64,000 nt of DNA, from the NCBI GenBank assembly GCA_963816955.1, contig CAWFME010000002.1:62001-126000 (forward strand), written 5' to 3'. The translations under genes were made by a program, and so were the position numbers. Of the stretch, positions 55,858-64,000 are shown one piece after another; position 1 is the stretch's first letter; each line of letters begins with the position of its first letter. Below the pieces are notes generated by a model. It saw only the letters and a list, made by a program, of their open reading frames with translations. It was not told the DNA's origin and ran no database searches. The DNA comes from DATFQI01 sp963816955. Its GTDB lineage: Bacteria; Actinomycetota; Thermoleophilia; Solirubrobacterales; Solirubrobacteraceae.

Positions 55858-57191
55858 ATGGTGAGCCCCGCGCGCGCGGTCGCCTACGCGGTCGTGCGAC
55901 GCGTCTTCGAGCACGGCGCGTGGGCCGACCGGGCGCTCCACGGCGAGCTGTCCCGCGCCGGCCTCGACGCCCGCGACCGCGCGCTGGCCACGCAGCTGGC
56001 CTACGGCACCGTCCAGCGCGTCGCGACGCTCGACCACGTGATCGCGACGCTGGCCTCGCGGCCGGTCGAGCGCCTGCAGCCCCCGCTGCTGGCCGCGCTG
56101 CGGCTCGGGGCCTTCCAGCTCGTGTTCCTCGACGGGATCGCCGCGCACGCGGCCGTTGGCGAGGCGGTCGAGCTGGCCAAGGCCGAGGCGCCGCGCGGCG
56201 CGGGGCTGGTCAACGCCGTCCTGCGCCGCGCCGTGCAGCGAGGGCCGCGCGCTCGTGGAGGCCCTGTCGGACGCGACGCCCGCCGAGGCCGCGCTGCGGC
56301 ACTCCCATCCGCCCTGGGTCGCGGAGCTGTGGTTCGACGCGCTGGGCGCGGACGCCGCCCGCGCGCTGATGGAGGCCGGCAACCGCCCGGCGGAGGCGGC
56401 GCTGCGCGCCAACGCGCTGCGCACCACGGCCGCCGCGCTCGCCTCCGAGCTGCCCGTCGGCAGCCGGCCCGCGGACGGCCTGCCCGAGGGGCTCGTGCTC
56501 GACGGCGCCTTCGACGCGTTCGGCTCGCCGCTGTGGGAGCAGGGCGCGTTCATGCCCCAGTCGCGGGCCGCGATGGCCGTCTCGCGCGATCCTGGCGCCC
56601 CAGCCGGGCGAGCGGGTGCTCGACCTCTGCGCCGCGCCGGGCGGCAAGACCACGCACCTGGCCGCGCTGATGGAGGACCGCGGCGCCGTCGTGGCGGTCG
56701 AGCGCCATCCCGGCCGCGCGCAGGCGCTCGCGCGCACGGCCGCGCGCATGGGGGCGGGCATCGTCGAGGTGCGCACGGGCGACGCCGCGGAGCCGCAGGA
56801 GGCGGCGGCCTACGACCGCGTGCTCGTCGACCCGCCGTGCTCGGATCTCGGCACGCTCGCCTCACGCCCCGACGCGCGCTGGCGCAAGGACGAGGGGAGC
56901 CCGGCGTCGCTGGCCGAGGTCCAGGGCGTGATCCTGCGCGCGGGCGCCGGCGCGCTGCGCCCCGGCGGCACGCTCGTCTACTCCACCTGCACGGTCTCGC
57001 CGGCGGAGAACGAGGGCGTCGTGGAGCGCTTCCTGGCCGAGCGCGAGGACTTCACGGCCGACCCCCTGGACACCTCTGAGTGGTCCCTGTGGCAGCATGG
57101 GACGCGGCCGATGTTCCTGCAGACGCTCCCACACCGCGACGGCACCGACGGGTTCTTCGTCGCCCGCCTGCGGCGCTCCGAGGCCTCGTGA
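55858..57191 (+). pseudogene. rsmB: RsmB-like 16S rRNA m5C967 methyltransferase, interrupted by two frameshifts
   Basis: Conceptually ~443 residues, methylating C967 of 16S rRNA. The NusB-like N-terminal part (ARAVAYAVVRRVFEHGAWADRAL) runs in one frame to about 56236; GRALVEALSDATPAEAALRHSHPPWVAELW continues in the next frame to about 56585; and VLDLCAAPGGKTTHLAAL, VLVDPPCSDLGTLASRPD and VYSTCTVSPAEN are in the third to the stop. Each shift equals one extra base: near 56237 (A in GTGCAGCGAG) and near 56584-56588 (in TCGCGCGATC). Removing one base at each restores RAVREGRALVEAL and AVSRILAPQPGERVLDLC. Either a recent pseudogene or sequence error; all catalytic motifs survive, which favours error. 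ATG 55858 start. Confidence 0.8.
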
Positions 57192-57415
57192 GCGACGACG
57201 CCGTCGATCTCGGCGACGTCTGCCCGGACTGCGGCGAGCCGTGGCTGCGCCCCACGAATCTGCCCGGGCGCTACCGCTGCGTGAACTGCCTGCACCGCTT
57301 CGAGCTGGCCTCGGTGTGCCCGAACTGCGGCGAGCACTCGACGATCGTGCGGATGTCGAGCACCGCCCTCTACACGTGCAACCACTGCCGCGAGTCGATG
57401 CTGGTGCCGATCTAG
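57188..57415 (+). CDS. Small double zinc-ribbon protein
   Basis: A 75-residue protein with four CxxC knuckles: VCPDCGE, RCVNCLH, VCPNCGE and TCNHCRE, enough for two zinc sites. RFELASVCPNCGEHSTIVRM resembles the DksA/primosomal-type ribbon. GTG 57188 overlaps the rsmB stop (GTGA), so it was coupled to rsmB. Function is unknown; nucleic-acid or protein binding is likely. Confidence 0.8.
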   Translation: MSDDAVDLGDVCPDCGEPWLRPTNLPGRYRCVNCLHRFELASVCPNCGEHSTIVRMSSTALYTCNHCRESMLVPI

Positions 57416-57427
57416 TGGCCCCGACAT

Positions 57428-58099
57428 TTGAGCTGGTCGGGGGTCGCGCCGTCGATCCTCTCGGCGGACTTCGCGCGCCTCGGCGAGCAGGTCGGGGAGG
57501 TGCTCGAGGCGGGCGCGAGCGTGATCCACGTCGACGTGATGGACGGCCACTTCGTGCCGCCGATCACGATGGGCCCGCTCGTCGTGGAGGCGATCGCCGA
57601 GCAGGTCCACGGCGCGGGCGCGGTCGTGGACGTGCACCTGATGATCGAGCGGCCCGAGCGCCACGTGCAGGCGTTCGCGGACGCGGGCGCGGACGGCATC
57701 ACGCTTCACGTCGAGGCCACGCCGCACGTGCACTACGCGCTGGCGGCCGTCCGCGAAGCGGGCTGCCGGGCCGGCCTGGCGCTCAACCCGGGCACGCCGG
57801 TCGAGGCGGCCGCCGCGGTCGCCGCCGAGGCCGACCTGCTGCTCTGCATGACGGTCAACCCGGGCTGGGGCGGCCAGCGGTTCCTGGAGGCCTCGCCCGG
57901 CCGGATCGAACGCTTGCGCGCCATGGCGGGACCGGAGACCGTGATCGAGGTCGACGGCGGGATCGCGGCCGACACGGCGAAGACCTGCGCGGCCGCCGGG
58001 GCGAAGCTGTTCGTGGCCGGCAGCGCGGTGTTCGGCGCCGCCGACCCGGCGGCGGCCGTGCGCGAGATCGCGGAAGCCACCGCGGCCGGGTCACGCTAG
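57428..58099 (+). CDS. rpe: Ribulose-phosphate 3-epimerase
   Basis: Interconverts ribulose-5-P and xylulose-5-P, a TIM-barrel enzyme of 223 residues. VAPSILSADFARLGEQV, IHVDVMDGHFVPPITMGPLVV, DVHLMIERPERHV, LALNPGTP, MTVNPGWGGQRF and EVDGGIAADT cover both metal His/Asp pairs. TTG 57428 is the only in-frame start before the conserved region; it has no clear ribosome site. Confidence 0.95.
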   Translation: MSWSGVAPSILSADFARLGEQVGEVLEAGASVIHVDVMDGHFVPPITMGPLVVEAIAEQVHGAGAVVDVHLMIERPERHVQAFADAGADGITLHVEATPHVHYALAAVREAGCRAGLALNPGTPVEAAAAVAAEADLLLCMTVNPGWGGQRFLEASPGRIERLRAMAGPETVIEVDGGIAADTAKTCAAAGAKLFVAGSAVFGAADPAAAVREIAEATAAGSR

Positions 58100-58119
58100 G
58101 GGAACCTGCCACACCGTCA

Positions 58120-58137
58120 GGTACGGCCAGCCGTACC
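58120..58137. other. Palindrome upstream of the receiver gene
   Basis: GGTACGGC (58120-58127) and GCCGTACC (58130-58137) are exact arms around CA, 20 nt after the rpe stop and 35 nt before the receiver-domain gene. Shape and position suit an operator or a short terminator; outer bases (CCAC/GTGG) extend it partly. Confidence 0.4.
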
Positions 58138-58172
58138 GTCGGTGGTTGCGGCCGCGATCACACTGTCGCCAC

Positions 58173-58526
58173 GTGGGTCCCCGGGTCCTCATCGTCGACG
58201 ACCACCCGTCGTTCCGCGCGTCCGCGCGCGTGCTCCTCGAAGCCGAGGGGTTCGACGTCGTGGGCGAGGCCGCCGACGGCGCCCAGGCGATCACGGAGGC
58301 CGGCCGCCTCCGCCCCGAGGTCGTCCTGCTCGACGTGCAGCTGCCCGACATCGACGGCTTCGACGTCGCCGCGCGCCTGACCGGCGGCGACGACGCGCCC
58401 ACCGTGATCCTCGTCTCCAGCCGCGACGGCTCGGACTTCGGGCCGCTCGTAACGCGCTCCGGCGCCCGCGGCTTCGTCCCGAAAGCGGAGCTCTCGGGCG
58501 ACCGCGTGCAAGAGCTCCTCCCGTAG
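58173..58526 (+). CDS. Single-domain response regulator (receiver only)
   Basis: A 117-residue CheY-like receiver: VLIVDDHPSFRA (acid pocket D9-D10), VVLLDVQLPDIDG with phospho-acceptor D54, ILVSSRDGSDF (Ser switch) and GFVPKAEL (Lys). No output domain is attached, so it probably acts by protein contact or as a phosphate relay. GTG 58173. A second, full-length regulator gene follows after 30 nt; no histidine kinase is in the window. Confidence 0.88.
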   Translation: MGPRVLIVDDHPSFRASARVLLEAEGFDVVGEAADGAQAITEAGRLRPEVVLLDVQLPDIDGFDVAARLTGGDDAPTVILVSSRDGSDFGPLVTRSGARGFVPKAELSGDRVQELLP

Positions 58527-58556
58527 CGCCGCCCAGGTCACTAGTCTCCTGCCCTC

Positions 58557-59213
58557 ATGAGCTCCCTCCGTGTCGTTGTCGCCGATGACTCCGTGCTGCT
58601 GCGCGAGGGCCTCTGCCGCCTGCTCGAGGAGTCGGGCTTCGAGGTCGTGGGCCAGGCCGGCGACGCCGAGGACCTGATGCGCAAGGTCGGCGCGCACAAG
58701 CCCGACGTCGCGGTCGTGGACGTGCGGATGCCGCCGACCCACACCGACGAGGGCCTGCGCGCGGCGCACCGGATCCGCTCCGAGCAGCCCAATACGGCCG
58801 TGCTCGTGCTCTCCCAGTACGTCGAGGAGGCCTACGCGCTGGACCTGCTGTCGGAGTCCACGGAGCGGACGGGCTACCTGCTCAAGGACCGCGTCTCCGA
58901 CGTGGACACCTTCACCGACGCCGTCCGCCGCGTCGCCAACGGCGGCTCGGCGCTCGACCCCGAGGTCGTGGCGCTGCTGCTGGGCCGGCGCCGCCGCGAG
59001 GACCCGCTGGAGAGCCTGACCGCGCGCGAGCGCGAGGTGCTCGGGCTGATGGCCGAGGGCCGCTCCAACAACGCGATCGCCGAGGCGCTCGTCGTCACCG
59101 AGCGCGCGGTCGAGAAGCACGTCACCTCGATCTTCTCCAAGCTCGACCTGCCGCCGACGGTGGAGGACCACCGCCGCGTGCTCGCCGTGCTCGCGTACCT
59201 CCGCGCCGCCTAG
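58557..59213 (+). CDS. NarL/LuxR-family response regulator
   Basis: A 218-residue regulator: receiver (VVVADDSVLLREGL; phospho-acceptor D55 in VAVVDVRMPP; LVLSQYVEEAYA; GYLLKDRV) and a LuxR-type DNA-binding domain (LTAREREVLGLMAEGRSNNAIAEALVVTERAVEKHVTSIFSKL, about 151-194). The LLSESTERTGYLLKDRVSDVDTF stretch is typical of an actinobacterial subgroup. It lies 117 nt before an ABC exporter pair, a possible target. Confidence 0.93.
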   Translation: MSSLRVVVADDSVLLREGLCRLLEESGFEVVGQAGDAEDLMRKVGAHKPDVAVVDVRMPPTHTDEGLRAAHRIRSEQPNTAVLVLSQYVEEAYALDLLSESTERTGYLLKDRVSDVDTFTDAVRRVANGGSALDPEVVALLLGRRRREDPLESLTAREREVLGLMAEGRSNNAIAEALVVTERAVEKHVTSIFSKLDLPPTVEDHRRVLAVLAYLRAA

Positions 59214-59330
59214 GGTCCTTGACGGGCTCCTGACCGGCTCCATCCCGTAAGGGAAAAGGTGCGGGCAGCCCCACCCCCAGGTGGTGGGCACCCGAACGGG
59301 TCGTCGTATCCCCGTGGTCATATTCGTGCC

Positions 59331-60053
59331 ATGACCGCGATCGTCTCCTGCACCGACCTGCGCCGCGTCTACGGCGAAGGCGAGGCGGCCGTGCAGGCGC
59401 TCCGAGGCGTGACCCTCGAGTTCCCGGCCGGCCAGTTCACCGCCATCATGGGCCCCTCGGGCTCCGGCAAGTCCACGCTGATGCACCTGCTGGCGGGCCT
59501 CGACACGCCCACGAGCGGCTCCGTGACCGTCGACGGGCGCGAGATCGGCGGGCTGGGCGACAAGGCGCTCACCCAGCTGCGCCGCGACCGCCTCGGCTTC
59601 GTCTTCCAGTCCTTCAACCTCGTGCCCGTCCTCACGGCCGAGGAGAACATCCTGCTCCCGCTGACCCTCGCGGGCGCCAAGCCCGACCAGGCCTGGGTCG
59701 AGCAGCTGATCGACAAGGTGGGTCTCGCCGACCGGCTCACCCACCGCCCGGCCGAGCTCTCCGGCGGCCAGCAGCAGCGCGTCGCCGTGGCGCGCGCGCT
59801 CGTGCACCGCCCGGCGGTCGTGTTCGCCGACGAGCCGACCGGCAACCTGGACACGCACGCCTCCGAGGAGGTGCTCGGCCTGCTGAGCAGCGCGGTCGCC
59901 GACCTCGGCCAGACCGTCGTGATGGTCACCCACGACGCCCAGGCGGCGTCCGTGGCCGGGCGGATCGTCGTGCTGCGCGACGGCGAGGTCGTCCACGACG
60001 GCGCGGGCGAGAGCACGGAGGGCGTGCTCGACCTCATGAAGGCCGTCGCGTGA
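59331..60053 (+). CDS. ABC transporter ATPase, MacB/LolD type
   Basis: A 240-residue ATPase: Walker A MGPSGSGKSTLMHLLAGL, the MacB/LolD-type QLRRDRLGFVFQSFNLVPVLTAEENI, signature LSGGQQQRVAVARALV, Walker B VVFADEPTGNLD and VTHD. ATG 59331. Its stop overlaps the permease GTG (GTGA). This subfamily usually works with FtsX-like permeases in efflux or lipoprotein/peptide handling, not import. Confidence 0.95.
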   Translation: MTAIVSCTDLRRVYGEGEAAVQALRGVTLEFPAGQFTAIMGPSGSGKSTLMHLLAGLDTPTSGSVTVDGREIGGLGDKALTQLRRDRLGFVFQSFNLVPVLTAEENILLPLTLAGAKPDQAWVEQLIDKVGLADRLTHRPAELSGGQQQRVAVARALVHRPAVVFADEPTGNLDTHASEEVLGLLSSAVADLGQTVVMVTHDAQAASVAGRIVVLRDGEVVHDGAGESTEGVLDLMKAVA

Positions 60054-62594
60054 TCAAGCTGGCCTTCAAGGGCCTGCTGGCCCGCAAGCTGCGGACGGTC
60101 CTCACCGGCTTCGCGGTCGTGCTCGGCGTGGCCTTCGTGGCCGGCACGTTCGTCTTCACCGACACGATCGACGCGTCGTTCAAGGACCTGTTCGAGCGCA
60201 CCTCCAAGGGCACGGACGTCTCCGTGCAGTCCAAGCTGGCCGTCGAGGCCGACTTCGCGGCGCCGCCGACGATGCCGGCCGACACGCTCGAGCGCGTGGA
60301 GTCCGTCGACGGGGTGGAGGCGGCCGCGGGCTCGGTCTCGGGCGACGTGAACCTGATCGACCGCGACGGGGAGCCGATCGTCTCCAACGGCCCGCCGACG
60401 ATCGCCGCCACGGCCGGGCCCGAGCGCTTCGACCCGCTCACCTACGTGGAGGGCGCCAAGCCGTCGAACGACGACCAGATCGTCATCGACAAGGGCACGG
60501 CCGACGAGTTCGGCTTCAAGGTCGGCGACAGCGTGACCGTCGCCGGGCGCGCGCCCGCGAAGGCCTACGAGGTCTCGGGCGTCGCCACGCTCGGCGACTC
60601 GGAGAACCTCGCCGGCTCGCGGCTCGTCGTCTTCACGCTGGCCGAGGGCCAGAAGGTGACGGGCCACGACGGCTACGACGACATCTCCGTCGCCGCGGCG
60701 GGCGGGACCTCGCCGGAGGAGCTGAAGGCCGCGATCGCGCGCGAGCTGGGGCCGGAGTTCGCCGTGCGCACCGGCAAGGAGCAGGCCGAGAAGCAGGCGC
60801 AGGACCTCTCGGACGCGCTCGGCTTCATCCGCACGGCGCTGCTCGTGTTCGCCGGGGTGGCGCTGCTCGTCGGCTCCTTCCTGATCTTCAACACGTTCAG
60901 CGTCACGGTCGCGCAGCGCACGAAGGAGTTCGCGCTGCTGCGCACGCTCGGCGCCTCGCGCGGGCAGGTGCTGCGCTCCGTGCTCGCCGAGACGTTCGTG
61001 ATCGGCGTGCTGGCGTCGCTGCTGGGCATCGCGGCCGGCCTGGCGCTGGCGCCGGGTCTCGCGGCCCTGCTGGCCTCGTTCGGCATCGACCTCGGCTCCA
61101 CGAGCACCGTGCTGCGGCCGCGCACGGTGATCGCGGGCCTCGCCGTCGGCGTCGTCGCCACGGTCGTCTCGGGCTTCGTGCCCGCCCGCCGCGCCACGCG
61201 GATCGAGCCCGTGGCGGCGATGCGCGACAGCGTCCTGCCCGGCGCCGGGCGGGTACGGCGGCGCCGGGTCGTGGCCGCGTTCGCCGTCGAGGCGATCGGC
61301 GTCGCGCTGCTGCTCTACGGGCTGCTCGGCGACCCGGGCGCCGCCAGCGCGACGGCGACGGTGCTCGGCTTCGGCACGCTGCTGATGATCTTCGGCTTCG
61401 CGCTGCTCGCCCCGACGCTGGTGCGCCCGCTCAGCGGGCTGATCGGCCGCCCGCTGGCCCGCTTCCAGGGCCTGACGGGCATGCTCGCCCGCGAGAACAG
61501 CCGCCGCCAGCCCCAGCGCACCGCGGTCACCGCGTCGGCGCTGATGATCGGCGTCGCGCTCGTCGTGCTCGTGGCGATCTTCGCCGCCGGCCTGCGCGCG
61601 ACGATCGACCAGGGCATCGACGAGCAGGTCAAGGCCGTGAGCATCATCACCCACGACGACGGCTTCTCGCCGCTCCCGGCCGGCATCGCGCCGGAGGTCG
61701 AGCAGGTCGACGGCGTCAGCGCGGTCTCGCGGATCCGCTTCGCGACCGGCCGCGTCGTCGGCGAGACCGGCAACACGACCGTGACCGGCATCGACCCCTC
61801 GACCGCGGGCGACGTGATCACGCTCAAGTGGTCGGACGGCTCCGACGAGGTGCTCTCAGGCCTGGGCACGACCGGCGTGGCTGTCCCGAAGGAGTTCGCC
61901 GACAAGCACGACCTGCGCATCGACAGCCCGCTCGAGCTGACGGCCCCGCGCGGCAACGAGGTCACCTACCGCGTGCGCGGCGTCTACGAGCCCGGCGCCG
62001 GCGTGATCGGCGGCGTCCTGGTCTCCAACGCCTCGCTGGAGGCCGACTGGGACGCCAAGGACATCGCGTTCCTGCTCGTCGCCGGCGACGACCCCGAGAC
62101 GGTCACCAACGGGCGAGGAGGCCGCGCTCGCCGGGTTCCCGGTCGCCAAGCCGCAGACGATCGAGGGCTTCAAGGACGAGCAGAACAAGCAGGTCGACGC
62201 GCTCGTCGGGCTCGTCTACGCCCTGCTCTCGCTGTCGGTGATCGTCGCGCTGCTGGGCATCGTCAACACGCTCGCCCTGTCCGTGCACGAGCGCACGCGC
62301 GAGCTCGGGCTGCTGCGCGCCGTCGGCATGTCGCGCCGCCAGGTGCGGCGGATGGTGCGCGCCGAGTCCGTGATCACCGCCGCGATCGGCGCGGTGCTGG
62401 GGATCGTGCTCGGGATCGCCTTCGCGGCGATCGTGTCGCGGCCGCTGGCCGAGGACGGCTTCGTGTTCGAGATCCCGGTCGGGACGCTGATCGCGGTCGT
62501 CATCGTCGCCTCGATCGCGGGCGTGGTCGCCGCGATCCCGCCCGCCCGGCGGGCGGCCAAGGTGGACGTGCTGCGGGCGGTCACGACGGAGTAG
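60050..62594 (+). pseudogene. FtsX-like ABC permease, interrupted by one frameshift
   Basis: A MacB/FtsX-type permease of about 847 residues with two FtsX domains. The first frame runs from GTG 60050 through the N-terminal anchor (GFAVVLGVAFVAGTFVF), a periplasmic domain, the first FtsX block (FNTFSVTVAQRTKEFALLRTLGASRGQVLRSVL) and a second periplasmic domain to DDPETVTN. An extra G in GGG (62111-62113) shifts the frame; removing it restores NGEEAALAGFPVAKPQT and then the second FtsX block (VHERTRELGLLRAVGMSRRQVRRM) to TAG 62594. As sequenced, the product would lose its last helices and read on to about 62764. Error or real disruption cannot be told here. Confidence 0.8.
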
Positions 62595-62649
62595 CCAGGA
62601 GCCCGGGTCCGCCGATCCCCGCGGCGTCTCGCCGCCGTGGCCGTTCGCC

Positions 62650-62709
62650 AGAGCCGATCGACCGCGATCCAAGTGGGCCCACCACGAGGAACCGCGGTCG
62701 ATCGGCTCT
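62650..62709. repeat. Long inverted repeat between the ABC permease and cysH
   Basis: Perfect 17-nt arms (62650-62666 and 62693-62709) enclose a 26-nt loop that itself contains the palindrome GTGGGCCCAC (62673-62682). The arms carry AGAGCCGATCGACCGCG and its complement. It could be a terminator for the ABC operon, but its size and symmetry also fit a small mobile repeat. Confidence 0.6.
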
Positions 62710-62776
62710 GACTCGGCCCACGGCGCCGAGCCGCTCACGGGTCATCGACGGACCTGGGCTCTAAGCTCTCCGGCCG

Positions 62777-63424
62777 GTGTCCGCCCCGGCCGCAGCCCCA
62801 GATCTCGAGTCGCTCGGCGCGCAGGAGGTCCTCGCCCACATGGTGCGCGAGTTCCACCCGCGCCTGGCCGTCGCCTGCTCCTTCCAGAAGGAGGCGTCGG
62901 TGATCCTCGACATGCTCGTCAAGATCGAGCCGAAGGCCCGTTTCTTCGTGCTCGACACCGGCGTGCTGTTCGAGGAGACCTACGAGACCTGGCGGCGCGT
63001 CGAGGAGCGCTACGGGATCACGATCGAGCGCCACACGGGCGAGTGGGTCGACGGCCTGTGGGCGACCGACCCCGACGCGTGCTGCGGGATGCGCAAGGTC
63101 CGCCCGCTGGAGGCCGTGCTGTCCGGGGTCGACGCCTGGGTCACCGGCCTGCGCCGCGACCAGACGGCCGCCCGCGCCGGCACCCCCAAGCTCGGCTGGG
63201 ACACCGCCCACGGCAAGTGGAAGGCCGCACCGCTGGCCGACTGGACCGAGAAGGACGTCTGGCGCTACATCGCGGCCAACGACGTGCCCTACAACCCGCT
63301 GCACGACCGCGGCTTCGCGTCGATCGGCTGCACGCACTGCACCGTGCCCGGCGCCGGCCGCGAGGGCCGCTGGGCCGGGACGGACCGGATCGAGTGCGGC
63401 CTCCACCTCCCTTCGACGACATGA
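62777..63424 (+). CDS. cysH: CysH, assimilatory APS reductase (iron-sulfur type)
   Basis: Reduces adenylylsulfate to sulfite with thioredoxin. The 215 residues have SFQKEASVILDML, FVLDTGVLFEETYETW, RRDQTAARAG, and the cysteine pattern that binds a 4Fe-4S cluster: CC at 102-103 (DACCGMRKVRPL) and C185/C188 (GCTHC). The catalytic Cys is in ECGLH near the C-terminus (207). The cluster cysteines indicate APS rather than PAPS as substrate. GTG 62777; stop overlaps cysD. Confidence 0.95.
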   Translation: MSAPAAAPDLESLGAQEVLAHMVREFHPRLAVACSFQKEASVILDMLVKIEPKARFFVLDTGVLFEETYETWRRVEERYGITIERHTGEWVDGLWATDPDACCGMRKVRPLEAVLSGVDAWVTGLRRDQTAARAGTPKLGWDTAHGKWKAAPLADWTEKDVWRYIAANDVPYNPLHDRGFASIGCTHCTVPGAGREGRWAGTDRIECGLHLPSTT

Positions 63425-64000
63425 CCGCCCCCACCGCCGCGCCGACCCACCTCCAGGTCCTGGAGGCGGAGGCGATCCACATCATGCGCGAGGTCGCCGC
63501 CGAGCTCGAGAGCCCCGTGCTGCTGTTCTCGGGCGGCAAGGACTCGATCGTGCTGCTGCGCCTGGCCGAGAAGGCCTTCCGGCCCGCGCCGTTCCCGTTC
63601 CCGGTCATGCACGTGGACACGGGCCACAACTTCCCCGAGGCGATCGAGTTCCGCGATCGCCGCGTCGCCGAGCTGGGCGAGCGGCTGATCGTCGCCTCCG
63701 TGCAGGACTCGATCGACAAGGGCCGCGTGGTCGAGGAGACCGGCCCGCGCGCCTCGCGCAACCGGCTGCAGACCGTCACGCTGCTGGACGCGATCGCCGA
63801 GCACGGCTTCGACGCGGCCTTCGGCGGCGCGCGCCGCGACGAGGAGCGCGCCCGCGCGAAGGAGCGGATCTTCTCCTTCCGCGACGACTTCGGCCAGTGG
63901 GACCCGCGGCGCCAGCGCGCCGAGCTGTGGTCGCTCTACAACGGCCGCGTGCGGCGCGGCGAGCACGTGCGCGTGTTCCCGATCTCCAACTGGACCGAGC
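63421..64000 (+). CDS. cysD: CysD, sulfate adenylyltransferase subunit 2 (3' end outside window)
   Basis: Small subunit of ATP sulfurylase, making APS for CysH. About 193 of the usual ~300 residues are visible, open to the window edge. The ATP-pyrophosphatase P-loop is LLFSGGKDSIVLLRL (residues ~35-49); VMHVDTGHNFPEAIEFRDRR, AAFGGARRDEERARAKERIFSFRD and FPISNWTE are strongly conserved family stretches. ATG 63421 overlaps the cysH stop (ATGA). cysN would be expected next. Confidence 0.96.
   Translation, partial: MTAPTAAPTHLQVLEAEAIHIMREVAAELESPVLLFSGGKDSIVLLRLAEKAFRPAPFPFPVMHVDTGHNFPEAIEFRDRRVAELGERLIVASVQDSIDKGRVVEETGPRASRNRLQTVTLLDAIAEHGFDAAFGGARRDEERARAKERIFSFRDDFGQWDPRRQRAELWSLYNGRVRRGEHVRVFPISNWTE

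Overview
The window is 64 kb of a very GC-rich bacterial chromosome with dense, often translationally coupled genes (many ATGA, GTGA or TTGA overlaps) and frequent GTG/TTG starts. FtsZ with a conserved C-terminal tail, a dcw cluster, IclR-controlled glycerol/dihydroxyacetone genes and many short secreted alanine/proline-rich proteins fit a deep-branching actinobacterium. A Thermoleophilia/Solirubrobacterales-type genome is my best guess; this is inference from gene content, not a database match.

Layout. (1) 1-6.2 kb: mraY (5' cut), an alkyltransferase-like gene, a secreted protein, murD, ftsW and murG. (2) 6.3-12 kb: a glycerol/dihydroxyacetone module set into the dcw cluster: glpF-dhaK-dhaL-ptsI on the plus strand, ptsH and dhaM on the minus strand, and a divergent IclR regulator, with a shared operator-like sequence at both promoters. 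(3) 12-17.5 kb: recQ and a thioredoxin-fold gene on the minus strand, then murC, ftsQ and ftsZ. (4) 17.6-24 kb: a membrane GGDEF/HD-GYP protein and the glycine cleavage operon gcvT-gcvH-gcvPA-gcvPB. (5) 24-30 kb: a secreted protein, trpS, scpA-scpB, a protein with an injection-system-type N-terminal motif, rlmN and an rluB-type gene. (6) 30-40 kb: aromatic and histidine genes aroH, hisC, aroF, pheA, tyrA, aroA with two methyltransferase genes, and a candidate aromatic-rich leader peptide before aroF. (7) 40-45 kb: cmk-der-DUF3352-metK. (8) 45-49.5 kb: a sodium/solute symporter with a small membrane partner, galactokinase and an orphan DNA methyltransferase. (9) 49.5-57.4 kb: a large inverted-repeat region, priA, def, an fmt fused to HEAT-like repeats, an anchored Ca-binding-repeat protein, a frameshifted rsmB and a zinc-ribbon gene. 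(10) 57.4-64 kb: rpe, two response regulators, an ABC exporter pair whose permease carries a frameshift, and cysH-cysD running off the end.

How the genes work together. Three blocks build and divide the cell (peptidoglycan precursor synthesis, septum formation, ScpAB chromosome organisation). The shikimate-branch genes form a near-continuous set from DAHP synthase to phenylalanine and tyrosine precursors plus EPSP. priA, def, fmt, rsmB and trpS serve replication restart and translation. The dihydroxyacetone module takes its phosphate from PEP through EI, HPr and DhaM.

Most notable: a perfect 49-nt hairpin encoded in frame inside ptsI, the aroF leader peptide, the Fmt-HEAT fusion, the ~294-bp inverted-repeat region before priA, the shared IclR operator, and three single-base frameshifts in rsmB and the ABC permease. 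No tRNA, rRNA, CRISPR array or transposase was seen.
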